Positions 51,301 to 64,000 are shown, counted from the first letter of the stretch. The stretch: 64,000 nucleotides of DNA from Proales similis (GCA_019059635.1 JAGVRJ010000008.1:868001-932000), one strand, 5' to 3'. Numbers and translations: made by a program. The notes: generated from the sequence alone by a model not told the origin.

Positions 51301-54300
51301 ATAGTAACAATGAAGATTCGTCATCGTCATCGGCAGCATTCACATCGCAACCAGACGAGGGTGCAAGCGTACGAAGGGCACTCATTCTCGACCCTGACGA
51401 GTGCGAAATGGACAAGGAGAACGCCCTATATCCGGATCTCAGTGATCTGAAGCAAAAAAGCCGACTTCGAGCCGGCAAGAATTTAGGCCTTGACAAAACA
51501 GAGCAAATTTATCCGACGCTCGTCGACTGGACCCAAGAAGAAAGCCGAATGGAGGAGGAGAAGCCGTTTGATGCCAAAGAGGCCATGATGCGAGCCGACG
51601 AGGACACGTTCATCGACGCGGATAAAACGAGGCAAATATTCTCTGAGCTGCCCGCGTTCATGTCGACGACCGATCGGACGAATCATTTCAATGGTCCGCG
51701 GCCAGTCGCCCTGGGCGAGACTCTCTTTCCAGACGAGCAGGACGAATTCTTTGCCAACTTGGACGATCAACAGACTCAGAAGCGAACCACAGGTACTCAT
51801 CTTTGAATTGTGTCACTTTCGCTCTTCTTTTGCACTCCTTAAAAATAAACCTGGCTCCTATTTTTAAATTGATCTAATTGAATTAAAAAGGCTTGCGAGC
51901 ACTTGACAGCAGTCGTCCCACGGGCCAAGGCTTCACATCATCAGGTCTGCTCAAGCGTGGCCTTGGCGGCTCAGTAAGAGCAAACGAAGAGCCTAAGATC
52001 GAGCCGTTTGCTTCTCGGCCCAAGATCTGCAAGTCTGAGCCAGTCAGCCAAGTAGTTGCCGTGTCTCAGGCAGATGTCCATCAGCAGATAAGCACATCCC
52101 GAGCGATTCGTCCACGGCTCTGGAATCGAGCTCAAGTGTCTCAAGCGAGCAAGCGATCTCTGAAGCAAGATAGAATAAGACTGAGCGATCGGTTGGGCTC
52201 GGCAGAGAAGCCGGCCGATGCTGGCAACGAGTTGTTGGTTGAGCTGCGAAACTCAATTCTGGCACCGTTCATGTATTCATGTGTGGTCGACTCGAGCTTA
52301 TTCAACTCGCGTCGCTTTCGAACCGTGTGCGCCCGCAATTCTGTGTTCTATCAGTTGAATTCGGGCAAAGTAGCCAAGAGTGGCAATTACCTGAACAGCC
52401 TCGACAGACACTTGCTCAACTATTCGCCTATCAAAGAGCCCTCTGAGTCCAAGTTGAGCACACTGAGGGATCAGACTTGCAGCTACTTGAACATTCAATT
52501 GGAGCTGAGCGAGTTTAGCGTCGTAGACCAGACGGGCCTTCCACAGATTTGGATCAAGGGCGGCAACGAGTTGATCGAACGCTTTTTCAAATGCAGCCAG
52601 GACATGAGGAACTCAATCGGTAGACGATTCACTTCGCTCGGTGTCCAATTTCGGTCGTCAACTTAAACGTGATTTAGCAGGCGACCATCCAGACGCGGAC
52701 AACGTCGAACATTTGAAGCTTGTCTGGCATCTGTGCAAATGCCTCTGGGGCGACGTGAGGCCTGAACTTAAATGTAGCGCTAGTCCGGGCCCTTACGAGC
52801 TTGAGCAAATACGCAAACGTTTGCTGGGCGAATGGTTGTCTGAGAGCTCGGCTCACAAGGTCGAGAAAAGCCTCAAGACTCTGAAATTCAACAAGGTAGC
52901 TCGGAGTTGAAATTCTCGGCTGATGAACTATTCTAAAATCAGCAATCTCCAAGGGGACTCATCTGAGCGCCATTTTGATTCTGTTGAGCGGCAACCGTTT
53001 GCTAGACGCGTGTCAGACTGCGATTGAAAACAAAGACTTTAGAATGGCACTCCAGCTCTCGGCAACCTCTGATCCAGCTGTGCGTTCGATGGTCAAGAAG
53101 CAAATTGACGAATGGAATCAAACTCAGGTACGAATGAGAAAACCGCTCAATAATTGCCTCAATCACTTGCAACGCCTCGCAGAGCGACGAATTCGTCAGT
53201 TCAGATCGACTCAAGCTTTACTCACTGATGGCCGGAGAGCTCTCGTACAGGCCGTCATCGCCAGGCGCTGATCTTCTAAATGTTTGCGAAGGGTTGGACT
53301 GGAAGCGGCAGTTTGCACTGCATCTGTGGTAAATAGAACAAATTGACTGACAGCTGCAATCATCTGAATCTTGTTGGCAATCAGGTACAGCGCATTTCAA
53401 GTGGGCAGTATTAGAGACACGCTCGATAAATACGAGCAATCGATCGGGCAAGGGCTCTGTCACCAGCCGTGGCCACCGTACATCGAGGATAGCGTGGCTA
53501 AGCCGAGCGTCAACACATTCGACACTTGTTTCCACTTGATAAAGCTCTACTGCACCGACAAGCATTCGATCGAAGAGACAATCTCGCCCAAGAATCATTC
53601 GAACAACTCGATTGACTTTCGTCTTAGTTGGCACTTGCTGATGGCCCTGTTGGCGCTCAACTACAAGCACGTGTCTCGTTCATGCATTCAGAACGTGATC
53701 GAGAGCTACGCTCAACAACTCGAAGCGATCGGCCTTTGGCAATGGGCTGTGTTCGTATCGTTGCATACGGACGACCCTTCAAGGTGAGCAGTCTTTTTGC
53801 TCGAATTCATTTCAAGATTGTTGAAGAGAGGAGATGATTTTTAGGCGCGAGAGGCTCGTTCGACTCTACATATCTCGAAACGTGGCCAGCACAAGCGAAC
53901 TGAATGAAGGCGAGCAGTTTGTGAGCAAGCAGCTGCGAGTTCCGGTCGAATGGATATTTCAGTACAAAGCAATGAGGGCCAGCTTTGACAAGCAAATAGA
54001 CGCGCAGTTCAAGTGCTTGATATTGGCCAAGCAGTTCGATCAGGCACACTCGCTGCTTGTCGATAAAATTGCACCCGAGCTGTTTGTTCACGGTAAACAA
54101 GCCTTTTTGCGATCTCAACGCAAACTACTCAACCGGCTCACTTGTTTCCTTTTTTCTCTTATTGCATCAATTTGTCAACCGATTCAGACAATCTCAAGAC
54201 TCTGCATGACTATTTGAGGCAACTAGAGTCGCACGAGAGTCAAATCAATAAATGGAACGTGGGAGGACAAGTTTACCTAAGCTTTTTGCGATTTGCCGAG

Positions 54301-54846
54301 CAAACATCAAAACTACTGGATTGTGGCAGTTGCTTGGAGGTTTGCTGAATTTTCTGCTACTTGTCGCTTGTGCACGTTTAAATCAGTTCTGTTGTTAAAT
54401 CTGGGCAGAGAGTAATTGAGAAAAAGGTGAACCGCTCGCAAGTCCAAGAGTGGAGTGAATGCATCATCCAGCTGGCCACCCTCCTCAGGGAGTTTGAGTG
54501 TCAATCTAGTCAAGAGAAGCAGTTGTGCTCGACACGCATCGGACGCTATTTGCTTAAAATGTTGAATATATTGAATGCGACACAGAGTAGAGAAGAGCAG
54601 TCAGCTCAGGCCAGAGAGGACGAGTCAGATGTGCGATTAGATCGGCATTTAATCGACCGTGCCTCTGAGCTTGCCAACAGTGTGCCCGAGCAGCTGGTCA
54701 TTCAGGAGCTGCATTGTCAGAAAAGCCGTTTTACGCAAACTTTTTTATTTAATACAAAGAGCAAGAACCAAACGGCGCATTTGTCTGCTCCAGATAATTT
54801 GGCTCAGTTCGCATCGCTCTCTTCGCGATCTTGTCTATTCGATTAG
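48303..54846 (+). CDS. NUP98: NUP98-NUP96 nucleoporin precursor
   Basis: Nuclear-pore precursor cleaved to Nup98 and the Y-complex scaffold Nup96. Exons: 48303-51792, 51891-52640, 52681-52895, 52954-53127, 53183-53328, 53385-53783, 53845-54092, 54188-54339, 54409-54846. Residues 1 to about 600 are GLFG/FG repeats that form the permeability barrier. They are interrupted at about 78-128 by the GLEBS motif that binds Gle2/Rae1 (VKFNPPSGQDT, HQCITAMKEYDSKSLEELRL, EDYQANRK). The autoproteolytic domain (about 755-900) ends in the cleavage site HF|SKYGL at residues 899-901. Nup96 follows, with the family blocks GLDWKRQFALHLWY, DFRLSWHLLMALLALNYKH, GLWQWAVFVSLH and LRVPVEWI. A Gln run sits near 50029. 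Nup98, GLEBS and the cleavage domain lie in one 3.5-kb exon, whereas the Nup96 part is cut by eight introns of about 40-100 bases. Confidence 0.97.
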
Positions 54847-55003
54847 AAGTAGAAATGAAACTCAACAGCTGTGCAATAGCTTACATCACTCTACCGGGCT
54901 ACCAAGAAGAAGAAGCCGAAACGAAGACGCTTAATCTCCTTCTCTTCCACATCCATCTTCTTTATTCTCTTTATCTGCTTTTCTTTTTGATAAATTTCTT
55001 CAT

Positions 55004-55009
55004 CAATAA
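55004..55009 (+). terminator. Poly(A) signal of NUP98-NUP96
   Basis: AATAAA about 160 bases after the stop codon, in TTCATCAATAAATATTG. Confidence 0.65.
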
Positions 55010-58000
55010 ATATTGACTCGAAACCAGTCAGCAAGCATTCAAGTCGATCTCACCTGCACGCCGAGCAGCAGCTTTAAACGCAGCGTGTTCAACTTGCATT
55101 GCAGGCCTGGAGGCACTAATTGCCATCTCATTAAGACAAGATTGCAGCCAATGTTGGTTCGATGTTTCGTCTGCGCAGGGTGGAACGTGTGAATTCGAGG
55201 ATGAGTGAATCGTTGCTTAATTTCGTTTTATGCCACTAACAAGTCTGGCTCTCCGTTCAGCAACCTGGCTGGTAGCAAATGCCAATATTGCAACGAGCAT
55301 TGCAAATCGCACAAGAACAATGCGGCTGCCGTCAGATATTCTCGGCAATGAAACAATACTCGAGCCAATTACATTGTTCGTTCTCTGTTCATTCGCGATT
55401 ATTATCAAACATGAAAATTAGTTGCCTAATCGGCATTTTCGTTGCATTTCACTCAGCCATTTCGTTCTTGCTTCATTTTTTTTTCTTGGTGCATGCTTGC
55501 CCGGACTACAATCATCATCGGCTGGCGAATGAACGAACGTGACCTAGAAACGAATGGCCCTCATAGAGGCCGCGATCGGTTACATGATTGATCGGTCTAA
55601 TCGACGCTGCCTAATCAATGCTACTTTTACTGCTTGCGTACGCTTATTTTCGCTTGCGGTTCTCTTCTTTCTCGATTTCATTTTTCTTTACCTTTCCAGT
55701 CCGATTCGAATTTTCATCATTATTTTATTGATTTATTGGACGAGAAGAAAACGCCATAAACTGAATGCAACTCAGTTTGTGGCCGCAATTTTCGTCGAGC
55801 AAATTCGACGCCGCGCATTTGACAGTCGCTTTTGGTCTAATTTCAATTGTCTGAAGGATCCTCAATGGATTATCTCGGTCTGAGAAATACGTCTGTCTTG
55901 AATAAGCCCGTTCTTCAAACGCATTTCCTATCAACGACAAGCAAATACCTTCATGGTATTTGCTGCTCTCATTTTATTATGCGTTTTGTCAGGCCCAAAT
56001 GGATGATGATTAATATCTTAGCATGTGCGCCTCCTATTTAATAGGAACGTTGATGCAATCAAAATTGAATTTTTATGGATGAAGAGATTCACAAGAGCTC
56101 GCTTGCTTTCTCCGTAATCATCAATCGTCATGTTTTGATCCGGCAAACATTGAACGCACATGCAACTGAGCTGATCGATTGGGCGCTCGTTGGCAGAGTT
56201 CATCCCTAAGTGCTTTTTCTTTTCGCCTTTTTCGCTCGGCATTTTCATTCGATTCGCTGCTGCGTCTATTTCAACACGCGCTGTAGATTGTGTGCTAGAC
56301 GCACTTTAGAGCAGCAATTCAACACAAAAGGTTAAGAGAAATTAAGCAGCGGGCACAAGTCGAAAAACAGCGAGTCGGTTGAATTGGCTCTTGATTTCTC
56401 GATTCTGTTTTTCTTCTATTTTTTTCCTTCTCTCTCTGTTTGTGCGGGTCTGTGTGTGTGTGTCTCTCTCTCTCTCTCTGTTTCGCCTTCTCTCGGTGAT
56501 TAGAACGCTTGAAGTCGGATGGTTAAATATCTAATCCAAACTAATGAATATTTCATTAATTCGGACTTTGGAATTAACGACTTATCGAGCTCGTATAATC
56601 AGGCTACTGGCAAGCAGAACTCTGCTCGCAGGCTAAATCATTCAATGAGTCAAGTTCGACAAGTAACATTATAAGCAGGCGATTGAAGCACTGAGTAAAC
56701 GAATCAGATTAGCAACTAACGGAGCCGGCAAGTGAAGCAGCAGCGGCCGAGTCGCTGAACGAGTGGGCAAATTGAGAGAGAGAGAGAGACGAAGGGAAAG
56801 AGACTTGCTGCTCGTACAGACGAGAATTCAATTTAATGAGCGCAACTTGAAACCAAGCGGCTGCCCACCCGGTCGGTCGGTCGCTCGCCTGCTCAGTCGC
56901 CGCTGTTTAGTCGTTGACGTCAACTAGTCCTACTTGCCAATTAGTAGAAATTATTTTTCTTTCTCTTTCGTTGTATTTCTTTTATTATTAATTAATCTGC
57001 CCGATGATTTATTTCCAAGTCGATTGGAGCAAACATTGCCGGTCCATTTGCACAAATTTCAACTTCTTGTCGAACGGCAGGCCGAGGGGAGAGAGAGAGA
57101 GAGTGAGACGAAGCGGCAGCGAGTTGCCTCTCATTTTGGTTGCACTCGCTCGCACACTTGGCTTGAATTACAATCTGCCTGTCGAGAGAATGGATGAGAT
57201 CGATATTAATTTGTGGATGCCTAAATGGCTTATTTTATCTGGTTGGTGTCCATCTTCCAACTCGGCTATTCTATACGCGCCGTCTGCATTCGCCCGCCTC
57301 ACTCCCCTACTCTTCGATCTTATCGAGCGTAAGCTTATGCAGTCAATTCGGCCGAATCGAATTCCTCTTGATTGAGTGCTTTTCGATAGGCTTTTTCCAC
57401 ATCGAACGCACAAGCGCACACATAGAGCCACAAGTAAGAGCCTCGCAATTTCTCGTTGCTCGTTGCTATTCTTCGTTGAAGGCAACAAGTCCTCTTCACT
57501 TTTTCTCGCTCCTTCTCTTTCATCTCTCCTCTCTCTCTCTCTTCCTCTCGCTCTCTCTCTTCCTTTCGCTCTCTCTCTCAGTTCTCTCAGTTAGATTTTT
57601 CTTTTTCTTTATTTCACTTACTGCGTTTTGTTTGAGTGACAAAGTGGAACATAATTTCATCTTTGAACGAGACACTTCTCATTCTGAAACCGTTTCTCTC
57701 CCTCTTTTGTTCTTGCTCCTTTCTCCTTGCTTAATCATGGTGCACTTCTTCCGCCCAGACTCTGGCTTTCTCTCTACTTTCACCCGCCCAGATCAGCACG
57801 CAGTTGTCAATACTCTGGTGAGATAATCAGACACAGTGCATTTGATTGGCTTAAGGGCATTACTGCTCTGGTCTGGTCTTTCTGGTTTATATGGCTTTTA
57901 TTTTCGGCAAATGTGCCAACACAAGGCCTCAAACAGAGGTGTTGTTAAGGGAATTGATTTCGTTTAGCTTTATTAAACCTGCTGATGGCTTTTACCGTTC

Positions 58001-60057
58001 AATACGATTAATCAAACTAAGCCTGTGTAGGATCTGCTCCATCGCTATTAAGTCTAAAGAATTGAACCTGCTAGTAATTCGAAACATCAATCAATATTTG
58101 TGATGGCCTTTTCTCTTTTCTAGAACATAAAGCCACATAGGGCGGGGGACGGCCTTGCGATCTGATTCACGAAATTTGCACTGATCTGCACGATTACACT
58201 TGGCTTCTCCTCCCATTCGACGCTTCACGTCCTCTCTCGCCTTTCATTCATTCAATCGAAGGCGACAACATCGTAAAACTTTTCAGCAAAAAGGCTTTTA
58301 CGGTGCAGAACATCGGAAGCAGCATGGTGCCCGTCTTCTATCTTTACTTTGCCACCACTGGTCTGGGCCGGGCTCTAGATGGTGTCGTGCGATCTGACGG
58401 GCCTCTAGTGGTGTCAACGCTTTTATTAGCCTCAACAAACAACAATTCAACTCATTTCCTCGTCATTAAGAGGCGTATGGGCGTTGCGTAAGAGCCCAAT
58501 GGTTAGAATATATGATTCGATTTTAAGCCGTTTCCGTCTGCAGCGCGCTCCTTGTTTGCACGCCAATCATGGCACGCGGAAATAAGGCGACCAGAGTAGC
58601 TCGAGAAAGCTAATTGCGAGCAATTGAATTATCTAGATTTAACTTTGATGGCAATGTTCTGCCACTGGCTCTTGTTATGCATCTATTTGCATTCGAGAGA
58701 GCGAAAATGCGATTACAAGAGCCGCCGAGAGAGAGAGAGAGACTGAGCCAGACACAGAGGGAGACGGAGAGAAATTTGCGAAGGAAAGATGTAGAGATAG
58801 AGAAGCAGAGGCATCCAGAGAGAGAGAGAGAGAGCGTGCCACTTGTTAGAGCAGGGCACATCTCTGACATCTAATTGCTCGGCAAATAGTTGCAGATAGA
58901 GATTGCAGCCTGCCTTTTTGTCGCGATATGGCCCAGCAAGTTAGAATTTGATTAGCCATCATCGTCATCGCTGCAGCGAACTTAGATTCTCATGCAGAAA
59001 TCAGCGAGTAGTAGTGAACTGAATTACAAGCAGTCACAAATCAGATTAGATTGATATGGACCCTTGTCTATTTACCGTCTCGTTCATACGCCATTGGCTT
59101 TCACCTCCTTCAAGCTCCGCCATTTTTTCATTTCCGTCTTTGTGATCGTACGGTCCGACCCGTTTTCGTGCCGATTCGCTCTCAGCTGGCTGAGTTCTGG
59201 TGAGTTGCGTTTCCTCTGGCCTGCTATCCTAACGTCTGTCAGTGCCGGTGCCAAGCGCGGCTGCCAATTCTTCTCTAATCGACAACAAAATCACTGCAAA
59301 CCTTCTTAAAGCCTTAATTAGTGACTATTCTCATTAGCATCAGTGCTATGCCCACTAACACCAGTCAGCCAGCCAGCCATTGTAATAGTTGTCGTCATCT
59401 ATTCATCATTTGCGTCGTCATCATTATATTTAATTTTATTCGGCAGGCTCGCGACCAGTCGAGTTGTGGCTTTGCAAAATTTTTTGCGATACAGGGACTC
59501 CTCAGTCGCAATAACTGGTTTTCATCCACGTGAGACGCAGTCTGAGTAGCTCTCAATATTGCCATTTCTGCATGCAATACACGAGCAAAGCACTTTCCTC
59601 ATGTTTTTGTGCCAACTAGGAAATTTCGGTCTGTTATTCGCAAAATGATCGAATGACCTTTGAGTAGAGCTAAAGAGCTGTATGCAAAGAATGCCCTTTT
59701 ATTTAAAACGAAGAGAAGAAGTGTCCGTTGGTTCTGGAGTGAATCAGCATCAGCTTCTTCTCTCTCTCTTATGCGCAGCTCGCGTTGCGGACGGATCGCT
59801 GGAAAGCTGGAACGCCCTTCGGGCGAGCAAACACCCATACGCGGCAAACTCGATAATTCTTTTCGACTCTAATATTTGCGCCGATCGGACGCTGCTTTAT
59901 TCATTTATCCAAATTAGCCATTATGATAACGATCAGATTATCTAATTATTTAAATGACTATTTGAATGGCGCGTAATAATTCAATTGATTCTTTCCTAGC
60001 CCGGCTTGGTGATCTAGTCTTGAACCATTCACGCCTAGCCAGCAATGGTTTTTTAAT

Positions 60058-60079
60058 ACACACACACACACACACACAC
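60058..60079. repeat. CA dinucleotide microsatellite
   Basis: Eleven uninterrupted CA units in the region upstream of the TRPC gene. Confidence 0.92.
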
Positions 60080-60720
60080 TGTTTCTTGTGCTCTGCATCT
60101 TTCTGGCCCTTTCGCCGCCCTCTTCTATCTCTGCTCGTCTCTAACTTCGCTGGTTGTTGAAGAGCGCTGAATTCTCACCATCTGAAGTTTTCTCTTTGCC
60201 TCCATTCGTTTTATTGCATTTTATGTGAGCGTCGAGGTTCACGGCGTCTTAGATTTGGGCAAAGAGCCTGAATGCTGGTCGAAAATGTTTTTTTTCTCTC
60301 TCTCTCTCTCAGATGACGATAATCGGCGCCGATAATCAAGATTTCCCTCGGTAGAGCGTTGCATGCTCTAAAGGCGCTTAATTGCTACTGCCTCGATCCC
60401 TCTTGTCCTAAATCATTTTTTCTTCTCTCACCCTGGCCAATCGGCGTTTGGCTTAAAGTCTCAAGCTTGTTTGTTTTTATTATTGTTGGTGTTGGGCTGT
60501 GGTTGTTGGTGGTCCATCCCGATACTCTTTGACTCTGATTTGCATCCATTTAGATTTGAACGCTGGTGCTGGGCATCATCATCGTCGACGGCGAAATGCG
60601 CGTGATAACAACAAGCAGGTCGATTGAGAAGCATTGTCAAGTACAATAATCAACTGTTTCAAGCCAGAAACCGCCCGATGAGACTGGGCTTAGTCACTTG
60701 AGAATCGTGCATTGTTTATC

Positions 60721-63700
60721 ATGTATAAGGTCTACAAAGAATACAAAAAGGCGGTTGAGAGTCGAGCGGGCGACATAGAGCCGCTCGGCGAAATACTCAT
60801 GCCGCCTTCAAATTTGAGTATGCAGAATCCTGCCGGACAACGAGATCGCGGCCTGAGCATGGCCGAGAAGAAGTATCTGCTGGCCGTGGAGCGCGGCGAC
60901 ATTGCCAGTGTGCGCGACTATTTGGACAAGGCCAAAACAATCAACGAGTTTGACGTGAACGCTGTCGACCCGCTTGGTCGCAGCGCATTGCACATTGCGA
61001 TCGAATTCGAAAACATTGAGATGATCGAGCTGTTGCTCAATCACCAGGTTGACGTCGGCGAGGCGCTCTTGCACGCCATAAACGAAGAGTTCGTCGAAGC
61101 GGTCGAAATGCTTCTCGCCTATCAGGACCAAGTGCTCAAGAACAAGGTACTCGCTCGAATCTCGCCTAGTTCCAAATCAATCTAATCAGCCGCTTCAAGC
61201 CGCCCGCTTCGCCTGACCTCCCTGACTTTAATGTAATTAGAGCCTCTTTTCTTTTGCCTTAAAATTTGCCTTTTCTGCCCTCGACATGCCCGAGTTGCTG
61301 TTGCTCGTCTAAACTACTGTCTGTTCGATTCAAAGTCAGATAATGAAAGAGCCTTTCAAAAGCAACTGCTGCGCGAATCAGCCCGAGCGATTCGATCTCA
61401 GTCTCAGACAAAAGTATGAAGCACGGCTTTGCGGTTGCGACTTTTCCCTTCTTCATTTGAAATTTGGCATTTCATGTGGCCCTTGGTGTGACTCACTCTT
61501 GCTGACTGACCGGCTAGCTGGCATGAGGTCAGGCATTACTGAATGTCCACCACGGATGATTGCCTCTATTTTGCACAAGGCAGAATGAGCTAAGGCTTCG
61601 CTCGGTCGCTTTAACGCTTTGTTTTTTCTGTTTTAAATCTCAAGCTCTCAAGTTCTGATTGGCAATTTAGCAGGCGATCACCACTGGCTCAAAATGGTCC
61701 TTTCTCATAAGAGCACTCCGAAGTCTTCGCTCTTTCAAGACGGTTAGACCCTGCTGCGGCTTGTCTGCTTGCTGCGAGTCGAGTTCATTACTGCTGCGTG
61801 CGTGCGTGTGCCCTCCTGGCTTTCTCATCTTAGTTATCTAACAGTCGCTAACAGACAGACCGCTTAGCTTTTTGCGCTTTTATCTAACTCAATAAGCATG
61901 GAATGCGGGCAGTTGAGCACCAGTTTTCAAATTTTTAGCAATTTTGTCCACTTGATTTTTAAACAACACATTTGCATGCGAACAGGGCTCACAGGAGTCG
62001 AGCACCAATCTCGGCTCCAAGTCATTCACGCCTGATATCACTCCGTTGGTGCTGGCTGCTCACAAGGACAATTACGAGATTATCAAGATTTTGCTTGACC
62101 GCGGTGAACACATACCCGAACCAGTAAGTGGCCCGGCGTCCGATTAAATCCTGTTGAATGCTGATTGAACGTTTGCATAGCACGACGTGCGCTGTAGCTG
62201 CCAGGAATGTATCAGGGCTCGTATTGAGGACAGTCTTCGCCACTCCAAATCGCGAATGAATGCTTACAAAGCGCTTGCGAGTCCATCGCTGATATCACTC
62301 TCCAGCAAGGATCCCATATTGACGGCATTTCAGCTAAGCTGGGAGCTCAAGCGGCTATCCAGAATTGAGAATGAGTTCAAGGGCGACTATGAGAAACTGT
62401 CGCTTCAATGCCAAGAGTACGCTAGTGCCCTGCTGGCCGAGACGCGCACCTCGCAAGAGTTGGAGACCATTTTGAACTACGACCACGAGAACCCGCCCGT
62501 GCTAGTCGAGGGAGAGCGAGAGAAGCTGAACGCATTGAGCCGACTGAAGCTGGCCATCAGATACAAGCAAAAGCTGGTCGGTGTTTTTCTTCTCTTTTCT
62601 TCCGATCGCATTATTCCTATTCAACTCTCACGCATTCAGTTCGTCTCACATCCACATTGCCAACAGCTGCTGGTCAGTCTCTGGTACGACGGCATAGCCA
62701 GCTACCGAAGACGCAACATTTTCTTCAAGATGCTCTTGATCATTTTCATCGCGGTCACGTTTCCCATATTGAGCGTGATCTACATCGTGATGCCGCACAG
62801 TCGAGTTGGCCGCATACTTCGTCAGCCCTTTATTAAATTCGTCTCGCATTCAGCGTCCTACGTCTTATTTTTGGGTAAGTTGTGAGGAGACCAGCTCGGC
62901 CGGGCAGATTGATCTTATATAGCCGCAATTTTTCAGGCCTGCTCATTCTTGCCTCGTTGAGAATAAAATCGCTAGGCACCGGTGGATACAATGGAGAGAC
63001 TCATAAGGAAAAGCGAGGTCCGCCGCCGACGCCCGTCGAGATGGTCATATTTCTCTACGTTGCGTGTAAGCATCCGTCTGTTATTGCCGGACTTTTCTCT
63101 ATTTATCTCTCTCTCTCTCTCTAAACCGATTTGTGCACAGCGTTCATCTGGACCGAAATAAAGCAGCTGTACAACGAGGGCCTGATCGAGTATCTGCACG
63201 ACTGGTGGAATCTGCTTGACTTTATCACCAACACACTTTACATAACAACAATTGTGCTCAAGTTCATCTCGTTTGTGATTGTGCAGAACGAGATGAACTC
63301 GAACAAGGACACGTACAAGTTGAATCGTGAAAAATGGGACCCGTGGGATCCGACACTGATCAGCGAGGGCGTGTTCGCCTGCGCCAACGTGTTCAGTTCG
63401 CTAAAACTCGTCTACATATTCACCATAAACCCGCATCTCGGTCCGTTGCAGATCTCGCTGGGCCGAATGGTGTTCGACATCATGAAGTTCGCCATTCTCA
63501 TTCTACTGGTCGTGTTCGCCTTCAGCTGTGGCCTGAACCAGCTCTACTGGTATTACGCTCAAATGCGCAGTCAACAGTGTGAGACGAAAGTGTTCGAGAC
63601 TCTTGAAGAGCGCGAGGAGTGCTTCCTGAAAATAAAATACTTTTCCAAGTAAGGCCTGCAACTGCGGCTCAACCGACATCCTTGTTGACTCACTTCGATT

Positions 63701-64000
63701 CGTAAATAGTCTATTCGAAGCCTTGCAGACCTTGTTCTGGGGCACGTTCGGCCTGATTGAAAAGGACCGCCTTGACTCGCTCTATCGCAAGCACACGTTC
63801 ACCATGTTCATCGGTCTACTGATGTTCGGCGTCTACTGCTCGATCATGATTATTGTGCTCATTAACATGCTCATTGCCATGATGAGCAATTCCTATCAGG
63901 TGATCGCTGTAAGTCATTCAAAAAACGCTCGCCGCCGTCGTCGTCAGATCGTTCTTTCTATTGAACTCAAACTTTTCGACAAAGAACCAAGCGGACGAGG
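60721..64000 (+). CDS. TRPC: TRPC-type cation channel (TRP/TRPL/TRP-gamma-like), 3' end outside window
   Basis: Calcium-permeable channel gated downstream of phospholipase C. Exons: 60721-61146, 61986-62123, 62181-62576, 62640-62874, 62937-63065, 63141-63648, 63710-63908, 63985 onward. N-terminal ankyrin repeats ([54 protein letters not shown]) lead to the TRP_2 region ([21 protein letters not shown]). S1-S6 follow, with [20 protein letters not shown] near S5, the pore segment [15 protein letters not shown], and S6 [18 protein letters not shown]. The EWKFAR box lies beyond the window edge. The start is the ATG at 60721 ([12 protein letters not shown]); an upstream exon cannot be excluded. The donor at 62577 (GTCGGT) is weak, but retaining that intron would break the family alignment [14 protein letters not shown]. 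The intron at 61147-61985 is by far the gene's longest. Confidence 0.93.
61147..61985 (+). other. Long first intron of the TRPC gene
   Basis: 839 bases, against about 55-80 for the other introns of this gene. It has no exon that I can support; the open frame near 61343-61588 shows no homology to TRPC. It separates the first ankyrin-repeat exon from the next. Confidence 0.7.

Larger units (their letters stand above)
54847..60720. other. Non-coding, repeat-rich region between NUP98 and TRPC
   Basis: About 5.9 kb. AATAAA of NUP98 is at 55004. The remainder is rich in TCTC/GAGA tracts (near 56466, 56772, 57090, 57530, 58726, 58818, 60296) and TG/CA runs, with no exon I can support. The frames present are translations of these tracts. 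The promoter and possibly 5' untranslated exons of the TRPC gene should lie in its right half. Confidence 0.55.

Noticed and set aside
57194-57826. 210-codon plus-strand frame rich in Leu and Ser
   Set aside because: It is largely a translation of TCTCTC tracts. Composition is low-complexity with no membrane-protein logic and no family motif.
60712-60720. Earlier TTG start for the TRPC protein
   Set aside because: TTG is not a plausible nuclear start in animals when an ATG lies three codons later; the ATG at 60721 was used.

Overview
The window is nuclear DNA from an animal with a compact genome. It holds split protein-coding genes with very short GT-AG introns (mostly about 35-100 bases), AATAAA poly(A) signals, and intergenic stretches full of dinucleotide and trinucleotide repeats. 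Every recognisable protein is metazoan. A CLN5 homologue, a Shroom homologue and a TRPC channel of protostome type together suggest a small-genome protostome, possibly spiralian. That lineage call is inference; the sequence does not settle it.

Layout. 226-5226 (-): a complete ABCC4/MRP4-like ABC transporter in about 20 exons. 6696-10889 (+): a kinesin-3 of the KIF13/Khc-73 type with motor and FHA domains. It is followed by a second, gapless copy of its 3' coding region (12075-13859) that alone continues into the family's C-terminal CAP-Gly domain (to 14453). 15423-16276 (+): an unidentified coiled-coil protein. 16761-17418 (+): centrin. 17603-18840 (-): CLN5. 19029-21504 (-): a PP2C-like probable pseudophosphatase. 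21505-27647: a long non-coding, repeat-rich stretch ahead of an intronless forkhead gene (27648-28763, FoxL2-like). 29493-30229 (+): PYM, the exon-junction-complex recycling factor. 30591-32515 (-): a Shroom-type ASD2 protein, followed by about 4.2 kb with no secure gene. 36726-37857 (-): a four-pass membrane protein of unknown family. 38300-40551 (-): a filamin-NHL protein lacking RING and B-boxes. 40954-47654 (+): a tandem array of three secreted cysteine-rich genes that I cannot assign to a described family. 48303-54846 (+): NUP98-NUP96. 54847-60720: non-coding, repeat-rich. 60721 to the window end (+): the first part of a TRPC channel.

This is ordinary eukaryotic gene order, not an operon-like system; most neighbours are functionally unrelated housekeeping or developmental genes. 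Convergent neighbours (centrin/CLN5, PYM/Shroom) have poly(A) signals that almost meet or cross.

The two most interesting loci are the three-gene secreted array and the split or duplicated kinesin-3 locus. The array genes share a nearly invariant 149-base signal-peptide exon, EB-type cysteine modules and two further unassigned cysteine domains, while the mature parts have diverged. Exon boundaries were inferred by reading frames, splice-site dinucleotides and remembered family patterns, without any alignment software.
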